Source of the DNA: JBEIJQ01 sp040380145
GTDB lineage: Bacteria > Bacteroidota > Bacteroidia > Chitinophagales > Saprospiraceae
DNA: 10,672 nucleotides
Reading direction: 5' to 3'
NCBI GenBank assembly: GCA_040380145.1
Contig: JBEIJQ010000108.1
Coordinates: 1-10,672 of the forward strand
In this document: positions 5,409 to 10,672 of the stretch, piece by piece
How the letters are laid out: each line of letters starts with the position of its first letter
How positions within the stretch are numbered: the stretch's first letter is position 1
The notes under the pieces: generated by a model
Told to the model about the DNA's origin: nothing
Database searches by the model: none
Seen by the model: the letters and a program-made list of their open reading frames with translations, nothing else
Made by a program: the position numbers and the translations under genes

Positions 5409-7253
5409 GTGAAACGCACCTTCCTGCCACTACTGCTCGCCCTGCTCCCGCTTCTGGCCCGGGGCCAGGATCCGGCCGTGCGGCCCGATTCCTCGGAAAC
5501 GGTGGTGCTCGATACGGTGAAGGTATGGTTTGTCCACGGCGACAGCCCCGAACGATTCGTGCCCGACTCCGTCCTGCAAGGCTTTTGGCGGTACAATCCC
5601 GCCAACCAAGAACTTTTCGAATACGCCCATTTGGGCAATTTCGGCAGTCCAGCGTACTCCCTCTCCTATCGCCCCGTCCTGCGCAGGGGCTTTTTCGCGG
5701 GACTCGAACAGTTCGAACTGTACCGAATTCGCCCCGAGGATGCCCGCTTTTACAGATCGCGCTATCCGTTCACCGAACTGTTCTATACCCAGGCCGGACA
5801 GGCCAACTCCACCATCTTGGCCCGTTTCGGATACCGGTTTCCCGGCGGGCTCGACCTGTCTGTGGATTACCGCTTGATCAATCAGACGGGGCAGTACGCC
5901 AACCAGCGGGCGAGGCTCGAAAACCTATGCCTGGCCGGTCGTTACGAAAGTCCCGACAAAAGGTACACGGCCACTTTCGGGTATGTCAACAATAAGTTCA
6001 AGCACCAAGAAAACGGCGGTCTTCGGGATTCGACGGCTCTCGACGGCCCGGTCTCTTTTCCGGCCACCCTGCCGGTACGTCTGTCCACCGCACAGACCAA
6101 CCACCGGCACAACGAGCTGTTTTGGCACCACCATTTCAGCCCATGGGCAGACAGTTCGGGTTTCGGCGGGCGGTTCAGCCATCGGCTGACATGGCGCAGC
6201 GAGTGGTACAAGTTCTACGATGTTTCGCCGGCAGCGGATTCGTCCTTTTACGGGCTTTTCCAGACGAACGATCGCGGCGTGCGGCATTTCCTGTTCGTGA
6301 AAACCTTGGAAAACTCCTTCGGTTACGAACAGCGTTTCGGCAAAAGGGGCTTGATCTTCGAGGCCGGGCTGGAGCACAAGTATCTCGACATTTACCACGA
6401 GCCGCTGCGCACGCGCACCAATACGCTGTTTGCCACCGGTGCCCTGCGCACCCATCCGGACGCCCCGGCGTGGATCCGCTTTTCGGCCAGGGGCCATCTC
6501 GGCCTGCTGGGCCAGCCGGGCGACTTGGGCCTCGCCGTGGATCTGCGCTTGCAGTGGCCCAAAGGGCGCTGGGGCGCGTTGGAAGGCGAATTTTTGTTCC
6601 AGTCCTACACGCCGGCGCTGGTGCACCGCGAACTGTTCGTGGCCGGGACCGAGGTTTGGCGCAACGACTTCAACAAATCGCAGGAACTCGTTCTGGGCGC
6701 GGCCCTGTCGCTTCCCCGCTGGGATTTCAGGGCCGGGTTCCGGTCGTGCGTGCTGGGCAACTTGGTGTACTTCGACCAACAGGCACGGGCGGCCCAGCGC
6801 ACCGAGGCACTTGCTTACGTGCAGGTGTATGTGGACCATTTGTTGAAAATATGGAAGTTCCGGTGGCAAAACCGCGCCGTTTGGCAGCCGGCCCGCAGCG
6901 CCGAATTGCCCCTGCCGGAATGGCAGGTCCGCAGCAATTTGGCTTTTGAAACGCGTCTTTTCAAGAAAAAAATGCTGTTCCAGATCGGTCTCGATGCCCG
7001 CTGGCAGAGTGCGTTCCAAGGATATGCGTACTTCCCGCTGATCGGACAGTTCCATCTGCAAAACTCCCCGGAACGGTCGTTTTTCCCCTTGGTGGATGCT
7101 TATGCGACTTTTCGGGTCAAGCGCTTCCGAGTATTCGTATCGGGAGAAAACCTGACCCAAGATTTGTTTCGAAAAGGGTATTTCATGGTGCCCGGTTATC
7201 CGATGCCCTTTCGGCAGATCCGTTTCGGAGCGAGCTGGTACTTGGCCGATTAG
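5409..7253 (+). CDS. putative porin, Porin_10-like outer-membrane protein
   Basis: The 614-residue protein starts with a signal peptide (hydrophobic FLPLLLALLPLLA, likely cut ARG/QD after residue 19) and continues as alternating polar/aromatic strands typical of an outer-membrane beta barrel. The N-terminal part resembles the Bacteroidota putative porin family (Porin_10): a segment with NPANQELFEYAHLGNFGSPA, then YRPVLRRGFFAGLEQFELYR, then FTELFYTQAGQA. The C-terminus ends in a strand-like FRQIRFGASWYLAD. Length suits the family (roughly 600-700). Translation appears to begin at GTG 5409; no ATG near the signal peptide offers an alternative. The cargo is unknown and porin activity is inferred from the family label. 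The gene diverges from hemF, and its stop overlaps the stop of the next, opposite gene. Confidence 0.85.
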   Translation: MKRTFLPLLLALLPLLARGQDPAVRPDSSETVVLDTVKVWFVHGDSPERFVPDSVLQGFWRYNPANQELFEYAHLGNFGSPAYSLSYRPVLRRGFFAGLEQFELYRIRPEDARFYRSRYPFTELFYTQAGQANSTILARFGYRFPGGLDLSVDYRLINQTGQYANQRARLENLCLAGRYESPDKRYTATFGYVNNKFKHQENGGLRDSTALDGPVSFPATLPVRLSTAQTNHRHNELFWHHHFSPWADSSGFGGRFSHRLTWRSEWYKFYDVSPAADSSFYGLFQTNDRGVRHFLFVKTLENSFGYEQRFGKRGLIFEAGLEHKYLDIYHEPLRTRTNTLFATGALRTHPDAPAWIRFSARGHLGLLGQPGDLGLAVDLRLQWPKGRWGALEGEFLFQSYTPALVHRELFVAGTEVWRNDFNKSQELVLGAALSLPRWDFRAGFRSCVLGNLVYFDQQARAAQRTEALAYVQVYVDHLLKIWKFRWQNRAVWQPARSAELPLPEWQVRSNLAFETRLFKKKMLFQIGLDARWQSAFQGYAYFPLIGQFHLQNSPERSFFPLVDAYATFRVKRFRVFVSGENLTQDLFRKGYFMVPGYPMPFRQIRFGASWYLAD

Positions 7254-7846
7254 CGCAGGGATGCCAGCCCCACGGCTCCGATGATGCCGATGGTGCCCAA
7301 CCACATGAGCAGATAAGCCAGATTGTAGCGGTATATGTCGAAAAGCAGTTCCATGAGTTCCCGCCAATCGTGGTTGTCGGCCAGTTTTTCGTTGACCAAA
7401 AAAAGATATTTGCTGCCGGCTCCGTCGCTCCGCTTTTTTTTCAGCACAAAAAAATCGTCGCCCAAAAAGGCAAGATCGTACAGTTCGTACTGCTGCAAGA
7501 CCTTGATGATGAATCCGCCCGAGCGTATATATGACCATTTGCCCTTGACGATGTCGCCGTCTTTCGACAGCAGGTAGGGCGATCCTTGGTCTTCGTCTTT
7601 GACCTTGATCTCCCCGGGTTCTTGTTCCGGTTTGAAAATGTGCACCAGTTTTTCGGTTATCAGCACGTCGTCGTCCACTTCTGCCCATTGTTTTTCGATA
7701 TAAAATTCGATTTCGTGCAGGTCTTCCGAGAAGCGTTTGACCTTGGGCAGGATGTACTCGAGGTACTCCTCGATGGTGTTGCGATGGGGAAGGTCCGTGC
7801 GCAAAGTGTTGTAAATGATCCTGGCTATTAAGTCGAAAAAAAACAT
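7250..7846 (-). CDS. uncharacterised protein with C-terminal membrane anchor
   Basis: I do not recognise this 198-residue protein. There is no signal peptide. The N-terminal 70 residues look helical and charged (including EEYLEYILPKVKRF and HEIEFYIEKQW), and the middle looks beta-rich (SPYLLSKDGDIVKGKWSYI, GGFIIKVLQQYELYDLAFLG). Residues about 177-197, AYLLMWLGTIGIIGAVGLAS, form one hydrophobic segment two residues from the end. That suggests a tail-anchored inner-membrane protein with its bulk in the cytoplasm. There are no cysteines or obvious catalytic motifs. The ATG at 7846 is supported by a TATATTTG element about 20 bases upstream. Its stop overlaps the porin stop in convergent orientation, so the two ends share bases. 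A good Bacteroidota-style promoter and sensible composition support a real gene. Confidence 0.75.
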   Translation of the reverse strand: MFFFDLIARIIYNTLRTDLPHRNTIEEYLEYILPKVKRFSEDLHEIEFYIEKQWAEVDDDVLITEKLVHIFKPEQEPGEIKVKDEDQGSPYLLSKDGDIVKGKWSYIRSGGFIIKVLQQYELYDLAFLGDDFFVLKKKRSDGAGSKYLFLVNEKLADNHDWRELMELLFDIYRYNLAYLLMWLGTIGIIGAVGLASLR

Positions 7847-7866
7847 GCCGAAAAAAATGGTGCCCG

Positions 7867-7874
7867 CAAATATA
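7867..7874 (-). promoter_or_regulatory. -7 element for the membrane-anchored protein gene
   Basis: The minus strand reads TATATTTG, matching TAnnTTTG, 20 bases before the ATG at 7846. The expected transcript start is near 7861, leaving a leader of about 15 bases. No precise -33 TTTG is seen at 19-21 bases. Confidence 0.4.
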
Positions 7875-7957
7875 CGATTTGCGGCGGGGGCGCACCATTT
7901 CCAAATGCTTGGTCCACGGCCCGACCGCCTTTTTTTCTTTCAATTTTTTTTGAAAAT

Positions 7958-7985
7958 TTTGAATTTGAATAAACTCCTATCTTTG
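7958..7985 (+). promoter_or_regulatory. promoter of DAHP synthase/chorismate mutase gene
   Basis: TATCTTTG at 7978-7985 is a full -7 match. A TTTG at 7958-7961 lies 16 bases upstream, slightly short of the usual 19-21. The transcript would start near 7991 and give a leader of about 40 bases before the ATG at 8031. An A/T-rich tract from 7931 precedes it. No attenuator-like leader peptide or hairpin is evident. Confidence 0.45.
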
Positions 7986-8030
7986 AGCGTTGTTTAGCAG
8001 CAGACAAGTGTCCAGTTTTTTACTCCGAAC

Positions 8031-9146
8031 ATGACATTCCCACCTTTTTCCGAATGGTTTTCCGGTTTTCCGGACGACGGTCCCCTGTGGATCGCAGGGC
8101 CTTGCAGCGCTGAAACCCCCGATCAGGTGTCTGAGACCTGTGCCGGGGCAGCTCTACAGGGAGTGCACGCCCTGCGCGCAGGTATCTGGAAGCCGCGCAC
8201 CCGCCCGGAGTCCTTCGAGGGCGTGGGCGCGACCGGATTGGCCTGGATAAAAGAGGCGGGGCGTGCCAACGGCCTGCCCGTGTGCGTGGAAGTGGCCAAG
8301 GCCGCCCATGTGGAAATGGCCATGGAAGCCGGTATCGATTTTCTGTGGGTGGGCGCCCGTAGCACCACCAACCCGTTCGCGGTGCAGGAAATCGCCGATG
8401 CCCTTTGCGGTGCGGATATACCCGTGCTGGTCAAAAACCCGGTCAATCCCGATCTGGAGCTCTGGATGGGGGCCTTCGAGCGGCTCCATCGCGCGGGCAT
8501 CCGCCGGCTCGGGGCCGTTCACCGCGGATTTTCGATGTACGGCGTGTCCGATTATCGCAATAGCCCGCTGTGGGAGATCCCCGTCGAGCTCCGCCGCCGA
8601 CTGCCGACATTGCCGATGCTGTGCGACCCGAGCCACATCTGCGGCCGGCGCGACACGATCCCCGAAGTGGCCCAAAACGCGCTCGACCTGGGTTTCGACG
8701 GACTGATGGTGGAGGTGCACCGCCGACCGGACGAGGCCTGGAGCGATGCCCGCCAACAATTCTTCCCCGAAGATTTCGGCGCCTGGCTGCACCGCCTCGT
8801 GGTGCGCCGCGCCACGGCCGACGACCCTTTGTTGGCCTCCCAACTGGAAGCCCTGCGCGGACGGATAGATCGGCTCGACGAACAACTTGTGGCCCTGCTG
8901 GGCCTGCGCATGGAAGTGGCCCGTGAGATCGGCCTCTACAAGGCGGAAAATGGCGTGGCCATCCTGCAACTGGAACGCTGGCGGGAAGTTTTCCGCACCC
9001 GATCCAAAAGGCTCCGCGACCTGGGCCTCTCCGACGATTTCGCGCACAAACTACTCCAAGCGATCCACCAAGAATCCATCGCCCAACAGGCACAGGTCAT
9101 GCGCTCGGAACCAGAAACACTGGATCTGCAGGAACTGGGGGAGTAG
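8031..9146 (+). CDS. bifunctional DAHP synthase / type II chorismate mutase
   Basis: The 371-residue cytosolic enzyme combines the first shikimate-pathway step (phosphoenolpyruvate + erythrose-4-phosphate to DAHP) with chorismate to prephenate conversion. The N-terminal domain (about 1-255) is a DAHPS/KDO8PS-type barrel: IAGPCSAE (21-28), KPRTRP (54-59), VGARSTTNPF (107-116), VKNP (134-137), HRGF (164-167), CDPSH (198-202) with the metal-ligand Cys198 expected, and VEVH (227-230). The C-terminal domain (about 265-355) is an AroQ-type all-helical chorismate mutase: LRGRIDRLDEQLVALLGLRM with R276 and R293, then K304, and a closing HQESIAQQ helix (346-353). This order (mutase at the C-terminus) is common in Bacteroidota, where the mutase part may mediate feedback control of the synthase; that regulation is known from related fusions, not seen here. 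Both active sites look intact. Confidence 0.95.
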   Translation: MTFPPFSEWFSGFPDDGPLWIAGPCSAETPDQVSETCAGAALQGVHALRAGIWKPRTRPESFEGVGATGLAWIKEAGRANGLPVCVEVAKAAHVEMAMEAGIDFLWVGARSTTNPFAVQEIADALCGADIPVLVKNPVNPDLELWMGAFERLHRAGIRRLGAVHRGFSMYGVSDYRNSPLWEIPVELRRRLPTLPMLCDPSHICGRRDTIPEVAQNALDLGFDGLMVEVHRRPDEAWSDARQQFFPEDFGAWLHRLVVRRATADDPLLASQLEALRGRIDRLDEQLVALLGLRMEVAREIGLYKAENGVAILQLERWREVFRTRSKRLRDLGLSDDFAHKLLQAIHQESIAQQAQVMRSEPETLDLQELGE

Positions 9147-9174
9147 GGTAGAGGGCGCACTTTTCCGGGAAAAA

Positions 9175-9465
9175 CTATTTCCGCTCCTTGCGCTCCATCT
9201 GCTCGATCTTGTCGATAATGCGCTCGGCGACCTCTTTGTCGGCCGCCAATTCCTTGGTGAGGCGCCGCAGCCGTGCGTTTTCCTCCTCCAAAGCCCGCAT
9301 CCGGGCCACTCTTTCCTCGCGGTTTTGGCCGTATTGGTCGCACCACGCACGGAGCGTTTCGGCCGTGATGCCGTGCCGTTCACAGATCTCGGCCTCGGGC
9401 AATCCGATTTCCAGATCTCTGAGCACACCGGCGATTTGAACGAGGTCCGCTTGCTTGTTTTTCAT
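9175..9465 (-). CDS. solitary IS3-type OrfA (Transposase_8-like HTH protein)
   Basis: The 96-residue protein resembles the first ORF of IS3-group elements. A helix-turn-helix spans about residues 22-46 (GLPEAEICERHGITAETLRAW, with the typical Trp and a QYG after it). A charged leucine-zipper-like coiled coil follows from about 50 (MRALEEENARLRRLTKELAADK). In IS3 elements OrfA binds the terminal repeats and is fused by frameshifting to the DDE integrase OrfB. No OrfB is present: the gene ends 28 bases from the stop of the DAHP synthase gene on the other strand. No terminal inverted repeats or target duplications were found. It is therefore either an insertion-sequence remnant or a domesticated DNA-binding protein. 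The reading frame is intact, which slightly favours a retained function. The ATG at 9465 has no clear promoter. Confidence 0.75.
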   Translation of the reverse strand: MKNKQADLVQIAGVLRDLEIGLPEAEICERHGITAETLRAWCDQYGQNREERVARMRALEEENARLRRLTKELAADKEVAERIIDKIEQMERKERK

Positions 9466-9616
9466 CCCGAAATAGTTGTTGTGAAGAAAATTTCAAAAGG
9501 CATCGTCTGTGATTTTTTTTTACAATTCATTGAAATAAAATAAAAAAAAACAAATGCCACAGCTCTGGAAAGTCCTTTGCCCGAATAAAATTCTTGCCGA
9601 TCTAAAGTACCGAAAA

Positions 9617-9755
9617 AATCCCGAAAATCCTTATCATGACCAATAGCCGAGCAAGAATCTTCACCACTCAACGGCACCGGAGGTGCCAAAAAAATCCTGG
9701 AAATCCTAAAATCCTGCAAATCCTGATTCTGACAAATACCCCACACGAAAATCCT
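9617..9755. repeat. AATCCT short-period repeat blocks
   Basis: Block 1 has AATCCC at 9617 and AATCCT at 9626, then TTATCATGAC. Block 2 has AATCCT at 9693, 9702, 9710 and 9719, then GATTCTGAC. A further AATCCT lies at 9750. Spacing is 8-9 bases within each block, and both blocks end in a similar T-rich tail with TGAC and then CAAAT or CAAT. Comparable AATCCT-rich repeats are familiar from intergenic regions of Bacteroidota genomes, from memory. There are no CRISPR-like spacers. Confidence 0.6.
9673..9687. repeat. perfect palindrome between AATCCT blocks
   Basis: GGCACC and GGTGCC are perfect 6-bp inverted arms around a 3-base GGA loop, directly followed by an A7 run and the second AATCCT block. 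Read on the minus strand, the hairpin is preceded by seven T residues and followed by no T tract, so it is not a classical terminator for the ArsR-like gene. On the plus strand it is followed by A residues. It may be a REP-like or MITE-like hairpin. Confidence 0.5.
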
Positions 9756-9765
9756 TGTCCAAAAT

Positions 9766-10440
9766 TTAACTCTTCAAAAAAGCGGCGGCCTTTTGCACGA
9801 CTTCTTTGGCGCGGGGGTAGGCGATGCCGTAGTGGACCAGTTTGCCCTCGCGCTCGAATTCCACGAGGCCGCTCTCGCGCAGGACGCGCAGGTGTTGGGA
9901 AGTGATGGATTGTTCGATTTTCAGGGCGTTGTAGATCTTGTTGACATGGGGTTTCTTGTTTTTGTCCAAAAATTCCAGGATCCGCAGGCGCAAGGGGTGG
10001 GCGAGGGCGCGGTAAATGCCGAAGACCGTGTCCAACCGATCGAGCGGGGGCAGTAGGTGGTCGGTGAGGGGCTCGGTGGTGGAAGCAGCAGACGGGGCTG
10101 CGGGCGGACAAAGCTCGTCCACAAACCGTGCGATTTTGGCCAGGCCTTCGGGGTTGAGGCTGTAGTAGATGTATTTTCCCTGCCGGTGGGTGCTCACCGA
10201 TCGGGCTTTGCGCAGGTAGGTCAGGTGCTGCGATACCACCGACTGTTCGGAGCGGAGCCGGATGAAAAGGTCCGTGACATTGAGCTTTTCTTCCCGCTCC
10301 AGCAGCCCTATGATGGTACGGCGCGCCTCGTGCTGCAGGGCGCGCAGGTACAACAGTACCTTGCGCAGTTCCGCCAGGTCCAACCGGATTTCCGTGCGGC
10401 CTTTTTTGAGGACGACGGCCGTTGTCTTGCCGGATTTCAT
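9766..10440 (-). CDS. tandem double-winged-helix ArsR-family regulator
   Basis: The 224-residue protein contains two ArsR-like winged-helix domains. Domain 1 (about 30-98) has recognition-helix sequence EQSVVSQHLTYLRKA (65-79) and wing GKYIYYSL. Domain 2 (about 142-207) has HPLRLRILEFL, then EQSITSQHLRVLRESG (176-191) and wing GKLVHYGI. The two recognition segments share most positions, so the protein arose by internal duplication. A Pro/Ala-rich linker (about 111-125) joins them. Usual ArsR proteins are about 100 residues and dimerise; here one chain may supply both DNA-binding halves. Only one cysteine (C111) is seen, and there is no CxC metal site, so metal sensing is unlikely. The start at 10440 is preferred over an ATG at 10515 because a TATTTTTG promoter element lies between them. 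No target gene is adjacent; self-regulation is suggested by an inverted repeat at its promoter. Confidence 0.85.
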   Translation of the reverse strand: MKSGKTTAVVLKKGRTEIRLDLAELRKVLLYLRALQHEARRTIIGLLEREEKLNVTDLFIRLRSEQSVVSQHLTYLRKARSVSTHRQGKYIYYSLNPEGLAKIARFVDELCPPAAPSAASTTEPLTDHLLPPLDRLDTVFGIYRALAHPLRLRILEFLDKNKKPHVNKIYNALKIEQSITSQHLRVLRESGLVEFEREGKLVHYGIAYPRAKEVVQKAAAFLKS

Positions 10441-10454
10441 ACGGGGATCGGGAA

Positions 10455-10517
10455 GTTTGTTTTGGAAAAATTTGCTGCAAAAATATAAAAAACACTGAAA
10501 ATAAGCGCCAAACAAAC
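10455..10517 (-). promoter_or_regulatory. ArsR-like gene promoter with flanking inverted repeat
   Basis: On the minus strand TATTTTTG (10478-10485) is a full -7 match, about 38 bases before the ATG; a TTTG lies about 23 bases upstream. GTTTGTTTTGG (10455-10465) and CCAAACAAAC (10508-10517) are inverted copies with one extra T, sitting either side of the -7 box. GGAAAAATTT is also repeated directly at 10464-10473 and 10518-10527. These could be operator half-sites for autoregulation by the double-winged-helix protein. The sequences are seen; the binding is inferred. Confidence 0.4.
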
Positions 10518-10584
10518 GGAAAAATTTTTTATAAAGAAAAATCGAAAATATCGGGACACCTGACTATCACGGCATTGCAATAAG

Positions 10585-10627
10585 CCCAAAATTGTCATTA
10601 GACTCTTTTTGATCTGCTCAATTTGGG
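10585..10627. repeat. imperfect inverted repeat in gene-free end
   Basis: CCCAAAATTG (10585-10594) and CAATTTGGG (10619-10627) pair with one bulged base around a 24-base loop. AAGCCC (10582-10587) and GGGCTT (10636-10641) form a second, overlapping pair. No gene lies between 10441 and the window end. This could be the 3' hairpin of a gene beyond the edge or an operator, but the evidence is weak. Confidence 0.25.
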
Positions 10628-10672
10628 TCTTTATCGGGCTTTTTCAGCGGTAGCGTTTGGACGGTTCGCAAG

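Larger units (their letters stand above)
9466..9765. other. 300-bp AT-rich intergenic region
   Basis: No gene is supported here. Poly-A/T runs fill 9510-9552, and the rest carries the AATCCT repeats and the palindrome listed separately. ATTCTTGC at 9590-9597 and GCAAGAAT at 9651-9658 form an 8-bp inverted pair enclosing the first AATCCT block, which hints at a small non-autonomous element. Both flanking genes are on the minus strand, so the region should contain the 3' trailer of the ArsR-like gene and the promoter of the OrfA gene. Confidence 0.5.

Noticed and set aside
5347..5430. Upstream ATG for hemF at 5430
   Set aside because: The added 28 residues do not resemble HemF and would need transcription from before the TACTTTTG element.
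4832..5638. 268-codon minus-strand frame over hemF and the porin start
   Set aside because: Low-complexity Arg/Ser/Gly-rich shadow; hemF in another frame carries all family motifs.
5925..7943. 672-codon minus-strand open frame across the porin
   Set aside because: Antisense shadow of a GC-rich gene. It is Arg/Gln/Pro-rich, matches no family and overlaps the 198-residue protein gene in another frame.
9175..9465. Complete insertion sequence
   Set aside because: No OrfB/DDE integrase, terminal inverted repeats or target duplication found.
9617..9755. CRISPR array
   Set aside because: Repeat units are only about 6-9 bases with 8-9 base period and no spacers of constant length.
10441..10515. 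Upstream ATG for the ArsR-like gene at 10515
   Set aside because: The promoter -7 element (10478-10485) lies downstream of that ATG, and the extra residues (Phe/Cys-rich, FQCFLYFCSKFF) look like translated AT-rich leader.

Overview
The window is a chromosomal segment of a Bacteroidota bacterium, possibly of the Saprospiria/Lewinella type, though that finer placement is a guess. Three things support the phylum. There is a Porin_10-type outer-membrane protein. DAHP synthase is fused to a C-terminal type II chorismate mutase, an arrangement common in Bacteroidota. TAnnTTTG-type -7 promoter elements sit upstream of at least six genes. Oxygen-dependent HemF points to aerobic life. Housekeeping genes are GC-rich (hand-counted 60-base rows give 42/60 and 41/60), while a central three-gene block is clearly lower (26/60, 26/60 and 30/60).

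Layout, left to right. Positions 1-1022 (minus) hold serC, lacking only its last residues at the window edge. Positions 1124-1576 (plus) encode a small secreted protein of unknown function. A 217-bp gene-free stretch then turns AT-rich and leads into a tight plus-strand operon at 1794-4406: an SMC/OLD-like AAA ATPase with a DUF3696-like C-terminus, a PIN-like nuclease (ATGA overlap) and an Rnl2-like RNA ligase (1-nt gap). hemF (4453-5346, minus) converges on that operon and diverges from a porin-like outer-membrane protein (5409-7253, plus) through a compact region with promoters on both strands. A C-terminally membrane-anchored protein of unknown function (7250-7846, minus) overlaps the porin stop. 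The DAHP synthase/chorismate mutase gene (8031-9146, plus) diverges from it. A lone IS3-type OrfA gene (9175-9465, minus) follows, then a 300-bp AT-rich region with AATCCT repeats and a perfect 6-bp-arm palindrome. Last comes a regulator with two tandem ArsR-like winged helices (9766-10440, minus) whose promoter is bracketed by an inverted repeat. The final ~150 bp hold no gene.

The part most worth attention is the ATPase-PIN-RNA ligase operon. It looks like an accessory island with a different base composition, set between ordinary genes. PIN nucleases generally leave 5'-phosphate and 3'-hydroxyl ends, which are the ends Rnl2-type ligases join. The operon could therefore cut and reseal RNA under control of an SMC-like ATPase, for example as an anti-phage or stress-response system. 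I do not recognise this exact triad as a named defence system, but I could not search for it. The remaining genes are mostly core metabolism (serine/PLP, heme, aromatic amino acids) and envelope.
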